This document shows, in pieces, positions 43,834-53,320 of a stretch of 64,000 nt of DNA (position 1 is the stretch's first letter; each line of letters starts with the position of its first letter). The stretch spans positions 286,204 through 350,203 of the forward strand of contig NZ_VANS01000003.1 of NCBI RefSeq assembly GCF_005887615.1, written 5' to 3'. Both the position numbers and the translations under genes were made by a program. This DNA comes from Sulfitobacter sabulilitoris. Lineage in GTDB: Bacteria > Pseudomonadota > Alphaproteobacteria > Rhodobacterales > Rhodobacteraceae. Under the pieces are notes generated by a model. That model was not told the origin of the DNA and did no database searches. It saw only the letters and a program-made list of their open reading frames with translations.

Positions 43834-45137
43834 TGGAATGGTATGAGGCACTTGGCCTGCTGCTGGGCTCCATCATGGTCTTGATGGCCATCGGCATGCC
43901 CGTGGCGCTGGCGTTTCTGGCGGCCAATATCATCGGCGCATGGGTGTTCATGGGCGGCGAGCGCGGCGTGACGCAGCTTTTGTCGAACGGGCTCGGCTCT
44001 CTGACCAGTTTCGCGCTGGTGCCCATTCCGCTGTTCCTGCTGATGGGAGAGATCTTCTTTCACACCGGTCTTGGCGGGCGCATGTTCAACGCCATCGACA
44101 AGCTGCTGGGCAAGCTGCCGGGCCGTCTGTCCTATGTGACGGTGCTGGGCGGCACCGGGTTTTCGACGCTGTCGGGCTCCTCGATGGGCTCCACCGCGCT
44201 GCTGGGCTCGCTCATGGTGCCTGAGATGACGGCGCGCGGCTACAAGAAGTACATGTCCATCGGCCCCATCCTGGGCACCGGGGGGCTGGCGATCATCATC
44301 CCGCCGTCGGCGCTGGCGGTGCTGCTGGCGACGCTGGCGCAGATCGACGTGGGCGCCCTGCTGATCGCGGGAATCATTCCGGGCCTGATCCTCGCGGGCT
44401 TCTATATCGCGATGATCTACCTGCAGACCCGGCTGGACCCGGACGCGGCCCCCGCCTATGCCGTCACGCCCATGAGCCTTGTCACCAAGGTGTTGCTGCT
44501 GCTGCGCGACGTGATCCCGATGCTCAGCGTCATGGTCATCATCGTGGTCGGCATGATCTACGGCCTCGTCACCCCGTCCGAGGCGGCCGCCTTCGGTGCG
44601 CTGGGCGTCCTGATCCTCGCGGTGGTGTTCCGCTGCCTGACGATCGAGTCGATGAAGAAATCCATCGTCGGCGCGCTCAAGGTGACGCTGATGGCCTATC
44701 TCATCGTCTTCGGATCCGCCACGTTCAGCCAGCTTCTGGCCTTTTCCGGCGCGTCGTCGGGCCTGATCCGCTGGGCCACCGGGTTCGAACTGGCGCCCGT
44801 GGCGATGCTTTTGGTGATGTTCGGCGTGCTCTTGATCCTCGGCATGTTCATGGAACAGATTTCGATGATGCTGCTCACCGTGCCGATCTTTTTCCCGCTG
44901 GCGATCTCGCTGGGCTTCGATCCGATCTGGTTCGGCCTCATCATGTTGCTCGCGCTCGAGATCAGCTTTACCACGCCGCCCTTCGGATTGCTCTTGTTCG
45001 TGATGAAGGGCGTGTCGCCGCCCGACACCACGATGCGCGACATCTACATGTCCGCGATGCCCTATATTGCCTGTTCGCTCTGTGTCGTCGCACTGCTGAT
45101 CGTGTTCCCGCAACTGGCTCTTTGGCTGGTGGGCTAG
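43833..45137 (+). CDS. TRAP transporter large permease (DctM family)
   Basis: 434-residue sodium-coupled transport subunit with about twelve hydrophobic segments and the typical [21 protein letters not shown] region. It completes the P-Q-M set and is the last gene of the catabolic locus. Confidence 0.92.
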   Translation: MEWYEALGLLLGSIMVLMAIGMPVALAFLAANIIGAWVFMGGERGVTQLLSNGLGSLTSFALVPIPLFLLMGEIFFHTGLGGRMFNAIDKLLGKLPGRLSYVTVLGGTGFSTLSGSSMGSTALLGSLMVPEMTARGYKKYMSIGPILGTGGLAIIIPPSALAVLLATLAQIDVGALLIAGIIPGLILAGFYIAMIYLQTRLDPDAAPAYAVTPMSLVTKVLLLLRDVIPMLSVMVIIVVGMIYGLVTPSEAAAFGALGVLILAVVFRCLTIESMKKSIVGALKVTLMAYLIVFGSATFSQLLAFSGASSGLIRWATGFELAPVAMLLVMFGVLLILGMFMEQISMMLLTVPIFFPLAISLGFDPIWFGLIMLLALEISFTTPPFGLLLFVMKGVSPPDTTMRDIYMSAMPYIACSLCVVALLIVFPQLALWLVG

Positions 45138-45148
45138 GGGGCAACGGC

Positions 45149-45175
45149 TTGACATCACGGCCGATGCCTTATCTC
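45149..45175 (+). promoter_or_regulatory. Possible promoter of the formaldehyde dehydrogenase gene
   Basis: TTGACA at 45149-45154 with TATCTC at 45170-45175 as a weak -10, spacer 15 bp. A start of transcription just before the SD aaaagga of the next gene would fit. Confidence 0.4.
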
Positions 45176-45210
45176 TGGACTGCAACCGTTTCAGCAAAAG
45201 GACCGATGCC

Positions 45211-46326
45211 ATGATGAAAACCCGTGCCGCCGTCGCCGTGGAAGCCGGAAAACCGCTCGAGATCATGGAGGTGAACCTCGAAGGCCCGAAAAAGGGCGAG
45301 GTGCTGGTCGAGATCAAGGCGACCGGCCTGTGCCACACCGATGAGTTCACCCGCTCCGGCGACGACCCCGAAGGCATCTTTCCCGCCATCCTCGGCCACG
45401 AGGGCGCGGGCGTCGTGCTGGAGGTGGGCGAGGGCGTGACGACGCTGGAGCCGGGCGACCACGTGATCCCGCTCTACACCCCGGAATGCCGCCAGTGCGA
45501 ATACTGCCTGTCGGGCAAGACCAACCTCTGCCAGGCGATCCGCGTCACGCAGGGCCAGGGCCTGCTGCCCGACGGCTCGACCCGGTTTTCGATGCTCGAC
45601 GGCACGCCGATCCACCACTACATGGGCTGTTCGACCTTCGCCAATCATACGGTCGTGCCCGAAATCGCGCTGGCCAAGGTCCGCAAGGATGCGCCGTTCG
45701 ACAAGATCTGCTACATCGGCTGCGGCGTGACCACCGGCATCGGCGCGGTCATCAACACCGCCAAGGTCGAGATCGGCGCGCGTTGCGTGGTCTTCGGGCT
45801 GGGCGGCATCGGTTTGAATGTCATTCAGGGCCTGCGGCTGGCCGGGGCGGACCAGATCGTGGGCGTCGATCTGAATGACGACAAGGCCGAGATCGCGCGC
45901 CACTTCGGCATGACGGATTTCGTCAATCCCAACGACGTCGAGGGCGATATGGTGGCCCATCTGGTCGAACTGACCAAGGGCGGCGCCGATTACACCTTTG
46001 ACGCCACCGGCAACACCAAGGTCATGCGCACGGCGCTCGAGGCCGCGCACAAGGGCTGGGGCGAGAGCATCATCATCGGCGTGGCGCCTGCCGGGGCCGA
46101 AATCTCCACCCGTCCGTTCCAGCTTGTCACCGGTCGGGTCTGGCGCGGCACCGCGTTCGGCGGGGCCAAGGGGCGCACGGATGTGCCACGGATCGTCGAT
46201 TGGTACATGTCCGGCAAGATCGAAATCGACCCGATGATCACGCACAAGCTCAAGCTCGAAGAGATCAACCACGGCTTCGAGCTTATGCATCAGGGCAAAT
46301 CGATCCGCGCCGTGATCGAATTCTGA
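45211..46326 (+). CDS. S-(hydroxymethyl)glutathione dehydrogenase, class III alcohol dehydrogenase
   Basis: 371-residue zinc enzyme that oxidises S-hydroxymethylglutathione in formaldehyde detoxification and can reduce S-nitrosoglutathione. Catalytic zinc ligand Cys lies in TGLCHTDE; the structural zinc cysteines are in ECRQCEYC and NLC; the NAD-binding [12 protein letters not shown] follows. Length and sequence are typical of class III. Two adjacent ATGs begin the frame, after aaaagga. No S-formylglutathione hydrolase gene is adjacent. It would also dispose of formaldehyde formed by the methanethiol oxidase 26 kb away, which is inference. Confidence 0.93.
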   Translation: MMKTRAAVAVEAGKPLEIMEVNLEGPKKGEVLVEIKATGLCHTDEFTRSGDDPEGIFPAILGHEGAGVVLEVGEGVTTLEPGDHVIPLYTPECRQCEYCLSGKTNLCQAIRVTQGQGLLPDGSTRFSMLDGTPIHHYMGCSTFANHTVVPEIALAKVRKDAPFDKICYIGCGVTTGIGAVINTAKVEIGARCVVFGLGGIGLNVIQGLRLAGADQIVGVDLNDDKAEIARHFGMTDFVNPNDVEGDMVAHLVELTKGGADYTFDATGNTKVMRTALEAAHKGWGESIIIGVAPAGAEISTRPFQLVTGRVWRGTAFGGAKGRTDVPRIVDWYMSGKIEIDPMITHKLKLEEINHGFELMHQGKSIRAVIEF

Positions 46327-46347
46327 CCCGGACGCGCGACACGACCC

Positions 46348-46381
46348 CGCCCGCGCCAGGGACGGCGCGGGCGACCCTTTT
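46348..46381 (+). terminator. Terminator after the formaldehyde dehydrogenase gene
   Basis: Stem CGCCCGCGCC (46348-46357) and GGCGCGGGCG (46364-46373) with a 6-base loop, followed by acccttttcc. It lies 19 bp before the next start codon. Confidence 0.65.
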
Positions 46382-46399
46382 CCGTTCAGGGCCCCGCAC

Positions 46400-47692
46400 A
46401 TGCCAGCATCCGACCCCACAGGCGGCGCGCGGCGCAACATCGCGCTGTACCCGTGGTTCAAGTTTTTTCAAAACCTGATCTTCTGGCAGGCGATCTGGTT
46501 CCTGTACTTTCAAGACACCCTCTCCGCGGCGGCGGCGATCCTGCTCTATGTGGTCTATGACGTCACCACGACCGTGCTCGAGGTGCCGTCGGGCTACATG
46601 TCGGACCGGCTGGGGCGGCGCATCACCCTGATCGCGGCCACGCTCTGCGGTGCCCTCGGTTCGGCGCTTCTGGCATTTGGCGACAGCTTTGCCACTTTCG
46701 CGCTGGCGCAGGCGCTGCTGGGGTCGGCGGCGGCCCTTGCCTCCGGCACCGACAGCGCGATCCTCTATGAAAGCCTGTCCGCCGATGGGCGCGAAGACGA
46801 CGTCGAGGCGCAGGAGCTGCGCGCCTGGCGGTTCACGTTCTCGGCGCTTGCGCTGTCGGCGGTGACAGGCGGCGCGATGGCGCTGGTGTCGGGTGTCCTG
46901 CCCTTTGTCGCGGCGACGCTGGCCTTTGTCGGCGCGCTGATCGTCAGCCTGCGCCTGACAGAGCCCGCCCATGCCGGCACCGAGCTGCCGCAGGGCGCGG
47001 AACTGGTGCGGCTCGGGTCGCTGCGCGCGGCCCTGACAGAGCCGGTTCTGGTCTGGCTGTTCGCGCTGAGCGTGGTGATGTACGGCTTCAGCCACCTGCC
47101 GTTCATTTTCGGTCAGCCCTTCATCCTCGAGGCGCTGGGCGCGGCCGGGCTTGCCGCCGAGGCGCCGCTGGTCAGCGGTGCGGTCTCGTCGGTGATGATG
47201 CTCTTGTCGGTGGCCGCGTCGCTGGTGGCGCTGCGATTGCGCAGCTGGATGGGTCTGCCCGCGATTCTGCTGCTGGCCTTTGGCATGCAGATCGCGCTCG
47301 CGGGGGTGCTGGCGCTGACCGACAGCGCCGTCGCGATCGCCTTCCTGTTCCTGCGCATGGTTCCCGACAGCCTGTCGCGGCCCTTCATCCTCGCGCGGAT
47401 CCAGCCGATGCTGCGCAACGACAGCCGCGCCACCTATCTGTCCCTGCAAAGCCTCGTGGGGCGGCTGTTGTTCGCGGCCACGCTTTATGCGGCGGCAGGG
47501 GCGACGACGGACACCGGCGCGATGCCCCATGCCGAGATCCGCCAGATTCTCGGCTGGTACGTGGCGGGGGGCATGGCGATCCTGGCGATGCTGGCCCTGG
47601 CCGCGCGGCGGGTGACGATCGACCGGCCCGCACGCCGCGGCGACGCCGATGCCTCGCACAAAGGTGACGCGACGGCGCAGGATCCAAGGTAG
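46400..47692 (+). CDS. MFS transporter
   Basis: 430-residue major facilitator with about twelve transmembrane helices. The loop 2-3 signature is seen as GYMSDRLGRR near residue 70. Cytoplasmic tail is polar. The start at 46400 is the only early ATG in frame. Substrate cannot be told; its neighbours (formaldehyde dehydrogenase and a molybdenum hydroxylase) do not settle it. Confidence 0.82.
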   Translation: MPASDPTGGARRNIALYPWFKFFQNLIFWQAIWFLYFQDTLSAAAAILLYVVYDVTTTVLEVPSGYMSDRLGRRITLIAATLCGALGSALLAFGDSFATFALAQALLGSAAALASGTDSAILYESLSADGREDDVEAQELRAWRFTFSALALSAVTGGAMALVSGVLPFVAATLAFVGALIVSLRLTEPAHAGTELPQGAELVRLGSLRAALTEPVLVWLFALSVVMYGFSHLPFIFGQPFILEALGAAGLAAEAPLVSGAVSSVMMLLSVAASLVALRLRSWMGLPAILLLAFGMQIALAGVLALTDSAVAIAFLFLRMVPDSLSRPFILARIQPMLRNDSRATYLSLQSLVGRLLFAATLYAAAGATTDTGAMPHAEIRQILGWYVAGGMAILAMLALAARRVTIDRPARRGDADASHKGDATAQDPR

Positions 47693-47769
47693 CTTTCGGC
47701 CCCTGACACCTGATACCATGCCGCAGCGATCCAGCGACGCCCCCCGACCCCCACCAAGGAGCACGACAG

Positions 47770-48228
47770 ATGAAACTGACCGTCAACGGCACGACACATG
47801 ATGTGGACGTCGAAGAGGACATGCCCCTGCTCTGGGTCCTGCGGGACGAGTTGAACATCAAGGGGGTGAAATACGGCTGTGGCATCGCGCAATGCGGGGC
47901 CTGCACGGTGCATGTGGACGGTGTCGCGGTGCGGTCGTGCCAGTTGGCGGCGGCGGACGTGGATGGCGAAGTGACCACCATCGAAGGCCTGGGCACCCCC
48001 GACAGCCTGCACGCGGTGCAGGCGGCCTGGGTCGAACATCAGGTGGCGCAATGCGGCTACTGCCAGTCGGGGCAGATCATGCAGGCGGCCTCGTTTCTGG
48101 ATCTGAACCCCGCGCCGACCGACGACCAGATCGACGCGGCGATGAGCGCGAACCTCTGTCGCTGCGGGACATACCCGCGCATCCGCGCCGCGGTGAAGAC
48201 CGCGGCCCAGACCCTGAACGGAGCGTAA
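47770..48228 (+). CDS. Molybdenum hydroxylase [2Fe-2S] small subunit (IorA-like)
   Basis: 152-residue iron-sulfur subunit of the xanthine oxidase family. The plant-type cluster motif is CGIAQCGAC and the second cluster lies in CGYCQSGQ and [10 protein letters not shown] clear SD (aaggag) precedes it. It has no signal peptide of its own, so export would rely on the large subunit. The large subunit starts 5 bp later. Confidence 0.92.
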   Translation: MKLTVNGTTHDVDVEEDMPLLWVLRDELNIKGVKYGCGIAQCGACTVHVDGVAVRSCQLAAADVDGEVTTIEGLGTPDSLHAVQAAWVEHQVAQCGYCQSGQIMQAASFLDLNPAPTDDQIDAAMSANLCRCGTYPRIRAAVKTAAQTLNGA

Positions 48229-48232
48229 GATC

Positions 48233-50470
48233 ATGGCAAGTATCGGTAAAATCGCCCGCCGCACATTTCTGATCGGGTCGGCCGCCATCGCAGGCGGTGT
48301 CGCCTTCGGCATCTACAAGGTCCGCCAGGATCCTGCCAACCCGCTGGCCGATGACCTGGCGCAGGGGGCCGCGACCTTCAACCCCTGGGTCAGGATCGAC
48401 GCCACCGGCATCACGCTGATCACACCGCATCCCGATCTGGGGCAGGGCGCCACATCGATGCAGGCCGCCCTCATCGCCGAGGAAATGGACCTCGACTTCG
48501 GCCAGTTCGCGACCGACATCGGCGTGCCCAGTGCCGCCTATTACAACCGCGCGCTGGCCGATGACGGCGTGCCCTTCATGTCCACCGACGACAGCTTCGT
48601 CGCCGAGGCCGCCCGCGGTGTCATGGGCGGCCTGGTCAAGCTGATGGGCGCGCAGGTCACCGGCGGATCGACCTCGGTGCCCGACAGTTTCGACAAGCTG
48701 CGCGAGGCGGGCGCCGTGGCGCGCGAAACGCTCAAGGCCGCGGCGTCGCAGCAGACGGGCATCGCCGTGGGCGAGCTAACCACCGCCAGCGCCGCCGTCG
48801 TCCTGCCCGACGGGACGCGCATCGCCTATGCCGACCTGGCGCAGACCGCCGCCGGAATCGAGCCGGTGCGCGATGTCGCCCTGCGTGGGCCGTCGCAGTG
48901 GCGGCTGATCGGCAAGCCCATGCAGCGGCTCGACATCCTCGCCAAATCCACCGGCACCCAGATGTACGGCATCGACATCGAGATGGACGGCATGGTCCAT
49001 GCCACCACCAAATGCAATCCGCGCAAGGGCGGCGCGATGCTGGGCTATGACGCCTCTGCCGCTGAAACCATGCGCGGCGTGAAAAAGATCCTGCCGGTCA
49101 CGAACGGTGTCGCGGTCGTGGCCGACAACACCTGGCGCGCCTTCCGCGCCGCCGAGGAAATCACCTTCGACTGGGGGCCTGCGCCCTATCCCGCCGAGCA
49201 GCAGGGCCACTGGGACGCCGTTGGCGCGGCCTTTACCGACGATCACCTTGACCGCGAGTGGCGCAATGACGGCGATGTGGACGCGGCCCTGTCGGGGGAC
49301 GTGGTCGAAGCGGAATACCGCGCGCCCTATGTCGCCCACCAGCCGCTTGAGCCGCTGTCGGCCGTGGCGCTGGTGACCGATGACCGCGCCGATGTCTGGG
49401 TCTGTCACCAGGGGCCCCGGTTCGTGCAGGACCGCGTTGCGGCGATGACCGGGCTGGCCGCCGACCAGGTGCATGTCCACAACCAGTACGCGGGGGGCAG
49501 TTTCGGCCACCGGCTCGAATTCGAGAACATCGACCGCACGGTCGAGATCGCGATGCAGATGCCCGGCACGCCGGTCAAGATGACCTTCCGCCGCGAAGAG
49601 GATTTCGCCCAGAACATCACCCGCCACATCGGCATGAGCCGCGCGCGCGGCGCGGTCGCGGAGGGCCGGGTGGTGGCCTGCGATCTTGGCATCGCCACGC
49701 CGTCGGTGCTGCGCAGCCAGATGAAACGCCTGGGCCAGTCGCTGCCCGGTCCCGACAACCAGATCCCGGCGGGGGCCTGGAACCTGCCCTATGACCTGCC
49801 CAATTTCCGGGTCCGCGGCTATGCCGTGCCGGAACTGGCCCCGGTCAGTTCCTGGCGCTCTGTGGGCGCATCGACCGCAGGTTTCTTTGCCGACAGCTTT
49901 CTGGACGAGCTGATCCACGCCGCGGGTGCCGACCCGATGGCGGAGCGTCTGCGCCTGTGCAACGACGATGTCGCCCGCAAGGTGCTCGAGGCAGTGGCCG
50001 AGATGTCGGACTGGGGCGGCGACATGGGCCCCGACCGCGGGCGCGGAGTGGCGCTGGTCAATTCCTTTGGCGTTCCGGTGGCCGAAGTCGTCGAGGTTAC
50101 CAACACCGACCGCGGCATTCGCATCGACCGCGTGTTCGTCGCCGCCGACGTGGGCCGGATCGTCGATCCGGTCAATTTCGAAAACAACGTGCAGGGCGCG
50201 GTCATCTGGGGCCTGGGCCACGCGATGAATTCGGAAATCACCTATGCCGATGGCATGGCCGAGCAAGACAATTACCACATGGCCGAGGGGATGCGGCTGA
50301 ACCAATGCCCCGAGATCATCGTGCGCGGGCTTGAAAACGCCGAGAAGATCCGTGGCATCGGAGAGCCGCCGGTGCCGCCCGCCGCCCCCGCGCTGGCCAA
50401 TGCGATCTTTGCCGCCACCGGCATCCGCTTGCGCGAGATGCCGTTCTACAACCACATCGATTTCGCATGA
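48233..50470 (+). CDS. Molybdenum hydroxylase large subunit, Tat-exported (IorB-like)
   Basis: 745-residue molybdopterin-binding subunit like isoquinoline 1-oxidoreductase beta and periplasmic aldehyde dehydrogenases. An N-terminal Tat signal is seen as KIARRTFLIG with R9 and R10 and a hydrophobic stretch. The molybdopterin domains follow; AGGSFGHRLEFENID and the final segment VRGLENAEKIRGIGEPP, with Glu of the GEPP motif, match the family. The substrate may be an aldehyde or N-heterocycle. Its stop overlaps the cytochrome gene by 4 bp. Confidence 0.9.
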   Translation: MASIGKIARRTFLIGSAAIAGGVAFGIYKVRQDPANPLADDLAQGAATFNPWVRIDATGITLITPHPDLGQGATSMQAALIAEEMDLDFGQFATDIGVPSAAYYNRALADDGVPFMSTDDSFVAEAARGVMGGLVKLMGAQVTGGSTSVPDSFDKLREAGAVARETLKAAASQQTGIAVGELTTASAAVVLPDGTRIAYADLAQTAAGIEPVRDVALRGPSQWRLIGKPMQRLDILAKSTGTQMYGIDIEMDGMVHATTKCNPRKGGAMLGYDASAAETMRGVKKILPVTNGVAVVADNTWRAFRAAEEITFDWGPAPYPAEQQGHWDAVGAAFTDDHLDREWRNDGDVDAALSGDVVEAEYRAPYVAHQPLEPLSAVALVTDDRADVWVCHQGPRFVQDRVAAMTGLAADQVHVHNQYAGGSFGHRLEFENIDRTVEIAMQMPGTPVKMTFRREEDFAQNITRHIGMSRARGAVAEGRVVACDLGIATPSVLRSQMKRLGQSLPGPDNQIPAGAWNLPYDLPNFRVRGYAVPELAPVSSWRSVGASTAGFFADSFLDELIHAAGADPMAERLRLCNDDVARKVLEAVAEMSDWGGDMGPDRGRGVALVNSFGVPVAEVVEVTNTDRGIRIDRVFVAADVGRIVDPVNFENNVQGAVIWGLGHAMNSEITYADGMAEQDNYHMAEGMRLNQCPEIIVRGLENAEKIRGIGEPPVPPAAPALANAIFAATGIRLREMPFYNHIDFA

Positions 50471-51087
50471 GGTGCGCGCCGGTGCGACGCCTGGCCCGGG
50501 TCCTCGCGCTGGTCGCGGCCCCCGCGGCCGCAACCGGCGAAGTGGTGATCGACCCGCCCGCGCCCGGCTCCGTCAGCCGCGCCGAAGGGCTCGCGGCCTG
50601 GGACCGGATCTACGAGGTCGCCTCGCACCCGCGCTGCGCAAATTGCCATGTCGGCGCCAGCGATGTGCCGATGTGGTCCGGCCCCGGCTACGGCAGGACG
50701 CGGCCTCACGGCATGGCCGTTCGCGCCGGCGACAGCCGGATCGGCGCCGAAACGATCCCCTGCCGCACCTGTCACGTGACCAGCCGCACGGGTGGCATCG
50801 ACCGGCCCCACGCCGCGCCGCAGGTGGCTGACGCCTGGCGGCTGGCCCCGCCCGAGGCGGCGTGGTTCGGGCGCAGCAGCGATCAGATCTGCGCGCAACT
50901 GCGCGATCCGGCGCGCACCGACGGGCGCACGGCCCTGCAGATCGCCGAACACCTGGGGCATGACGTGATCCTGCATTGGGCCTGGACGCCCGGCAGCGGC
51001 CGCGAACCGGCGCCCTATTCCCTGCAAGAGCATGTGAACGACGTGCTGGCCTGGGGCGTCGCGGGGCAACCCTGCGCCTTTGACTGA
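50467..51087 (+). CDS. Diheme cytochrome c-type protein
   Basis: 206 residues with a probable signal peptide (RRLARVLALVAAPAAATG) and two heme c motifs, CANCH at 57-61 and CRTCH at 99-103. It is coupled by ATGA to the molybdenum hydroxylase and is its likely periplasmic electron acceptor. No cytochrome family beyond that is recognised. It is shorter than the triheme partners often fused to such hydroxylases. Confidence 0.8.
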   Translation: MRCAPVRRLARVLALVAAPAAATGEVVIDPPAPGSVSRAEGLAAWDRIYEVASHPRCANCHVGASDVPMWSGPGYGRTRPHGMAVRAGDSRIGAETIPCRTCHVTSRTGGIDRPHAAPQVADAWRLAPPEAAWFGRSSDQICAQLRDPARTDGRTALQIAEHLGHDVILHWAWTPGSGREPAPYSLQEHVNDVLAWGVAGQPCAFD

Positions 51088-51134
51088 CCGGACAAGCCGC
51101 TTGACGCGGCGCGGCGCAGGATGTCCGGTAGGAC

Positions 51135-52181
51135 ATGGATATTTTGCACAACCCCTTCCGCGCCGCCGGCACCGACATGCCCGACCTGCAAGACGTGCCG
51201 TGGCCATCGGTCGATGCCCGCGCCGCGCAGGCGCTGGTGGCGCGCTGCCCCGTGGCCGGGGAAACGCCGCTGGTCGATGCCGAAGCGCTTGCGGTCGAGG
51301 CGGGCGTAACATCGCTTTGGGTCAAGGACGAACGCGGCCGCATGGGGCTGGGCAGCTTCAAGGCGCTGGGGGCGGCCTATGTCGTGGCCTGCGACGCGGA
51401 ACGCGGTCAGGCACGCGGGCGCACCTATGTCACGGCGAGCGCGGGCAATCACGGCATGTCGGTGGCCGCCGGGGCCGCGGCCTTTGGGGCGCAGTCGGTG
51501 GTCTACATCGCGCAAAGCGTGCCGCAAAGTTTCGCCGCCCGGCTCGAGAAGCAGGGCGCCAGGGTCCTGCGCGAGGGCGAGACCTACGAGGACAGCATGG
51601 CCGCCGCCGCACGCGCGGCCGATGACAACGGCTGGGTGCTTTTGTCCGACAGCTCCTGGCCTGGATATTTCGACCGGCCGCACCGCCTGATGGAAGGCTA
51701 CCTGATCCTGATGGCCGAGGCGATTGCCCGGATCCCGACCGTGCCGAGCCATATTTTCCTGCAGGCGGGCGTGGGCGGGCTGGCCGCATCCTGCGCCGCC
51801 CTGGCGCGGCAGGCCTGGGGCGACGCCCCGCGCATCGTGGTGGTCGAACCGGAGGCCGCCGCCGCCCTTCACGGGTCCGTGGCCGCAGGGCGCTTTACCG
51901 TCAGCACCGGTCCGGTCTCGGACATGGGGCGGCTCGATTGCAAGGCGCCGTCGCTGATCGCGCTCAAGGGGCTGGCGCGCGACGCCGATGACTTCGTGCT
52001 GATCTCCGAGGGCGAAGGCCAGGCGGGGGCTGGGGCCGCGATGGTGCAGGGTCTGACCTCCACGCCGTCGGGGGCCACGGGGATCGCCGCGCTGCTGGCC
52101 GCGGGGCCGCACCGCACCGCCCTTGGCCTTGGCGCGCACGCAACTGCCTTGTGCATCCTCAGCGAAGGACCCGAGGCATGA
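51135..52181 (+). CDS. PLP-dependent lyase, diaminopropionate ammonia-lyase/EutB-like
   Basis: 348-residue fold-type II pyridoxal-phosphate enzyme. The Schiff-base lysine is K76 in GLGSFKALGAAYVV, a wording close to diaminopropionate ammonia-lyase; TASAGNHGMSVAAG binds the cofactor phosphate region. It is shorter than DpaL (about 400 residues). EutB of ectoine utilisation is another relative. The ATG at 51135 has tagga upstream. It overlaps the M24 gene by 4 bp. Confidence 0.75.
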   Translation: MDILHNPFRAAGTDMPDLQDVPWPSVDARAAQALVARCPVAGETPLVDAEALAVEAGVTSLWVKDERGRMGLGSFKALGAAYVVACDAERGQARGRTYVTASAGNHGMSVAAGAAAFGAQSVVYIAQSVPQSFAARLEKQGARVLREGETYEDSMAAAARAADDNGWVLLSDSSWPGYFDRPHRLMEGYLILMAEAIARIPTVPSHIFLQAGVGGLAASCAALARQAWGDAPRIVVVEPEAAAALHGSVAAGRFTVSTGPVSDMGRLDCKAPSLIALKGLARDADDFVLISEGEGQAGAGAAMVQGLTSTPSGATGIAALLAAGPHRTALGLGAHATALCILSEGPEA

Positions 52182-53320
52182 CACGCGGGTTCGACCGGTC
52201 CGAATACGTTGACCGCGTCGCCCGCGCCCAAGGCCGGATGGCCGACGCGGGGCTGGCCGCATTGTTGCTGACCACCGAACCGGAGGTGCGGTATTTCACC
52301 GGCTTCCTGACCCGCTTTTGGGAAAGCCCGACGCGGCCATGGTTCGTGGTGGTGCCCGCCAGCGGCCCGCCGATCGCGGTCATACCGAGTATCGGACAGG
52401 CGTTGATGGCGCGCACCTGGATCACCGACATCCGGACATGGCGCGCGCCCGACCTGGCCGATGACGGCATCGGCCTGCTGGCCGACACGCTGAACGAGGT
52501 GGCCGCCACCGGCGCCATCGGACTGCCCGATGGACACGAGACGCACCTGCGCCTGCCGTGGTCGGACATGCAGCGGCTGATCGGCTTGACGCGCGGGGCC
52601 ATCACCGGAGACAGCGGCATCCTGCGCGCGCTTCGCATGGTGAAATCCGACGCCGAGATCGGCAAGATCGGCACGATTTGCGCGATCGCCGCCCGCGCCT
52701 TTGACCGCGTGCCCGACATCGCGCAACAGGGCGTGCCGCTCGATACCATATTTCGCCGGTTCCAGATGCTCGGCCTACAAGAAGGGGCCGACTGGGTGCC
52801 CTATCTGGCCGGGGCCGCCGATGCGGGCGGATATTCCGACGTGATTTCGCCCGCGAGCGGCGCGCCGTTGCAGGCGGGAGACGTGCTGATGCTTGACACA
52901 GGCATGGTCTGGGACGGGTATTTTTGCGATTTCGACCGCAACTTCAGCATCGGCCCTCCGGCGCCGGAGGTCCGCAGCGCCCACGCCACGCTGATCGACG
53001 CCACCGAGGCCGCCGCAGAAATCGCGCGCCCCGGTGCGACGGCGGCGGACGTGTTTCACGCGATGGACCGGATCGTGACGGGGGGCGCGGGCGGGTCGGA
53101 CGCGGGGCGGCTGGGCCACGGGCTGGGCATGCAACTGACCGAATGGCCATCGCTCATGGCGGGCGATCACACGGTGCTGGAACCGGGCATGGTGCTGACG
53201 CTGGAGCCGGGTATCGCGGTGCCCGGCGGCACCCTGGTGCACGAGGAAAACATCGTCATCACCACTGGTGCAAGCCGCTTTCTGACCCCGCTGGCGAACC
53301 GCGAGATCCCGGTGATATGA
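52178..53320 (+). CDS. M24-family metallohydrolase, EutD/DoeA-like
   Basis: 380-residue Xaa-Pro dipeptidase-fold enzyme. A creatinase N-terminal domain precedes the M24 domain with metal ligands in MLDTGMVWDGYFCDFDRN, GHGLGMQLTEWP and LEPGIAV. Ectoine hydrolases belong to this group, as do peptidases and creatinase-like enzymes. The start MTRGFDRS overlaps the PLP gene stop by 4 bp. It stands between a EutB-like and a EutA-like gene, but the other ectoine genes are absent. Confidence 0.78.
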   Translation: MTRGFDRSEYVDRVARAQGRMADAGLAALLLTTEPEVRYFTGFLTRFWESPTRPWFVVVPASGPPIAVIPSIGQALMARTWITDIRTWRAPDLADDGIGLLADTLNEVAATGAIGLPDGHETHLRLPWSDMQRLIGLTRGAITGDSGILRALRMVKSDAEIGKIGTICAIAARAFDRVPDIAQQGVPLDTIFRRFQMLGLQEGADWVPYLAGAADAGGYSDVISPASGAPLQAGDVLMLDTGMVWDGYFCDFDRNFSIGPPAPEVRSAHATLIDATEAAAEIARPGATAADVFHAMDRIVTGGAGGSDAGRLGHGLGMQLTEWPSLMAGDHTVLEPGMVLTLEPGIAVPGGTLVHEENIVITTGASRFLTPLANREIPVI

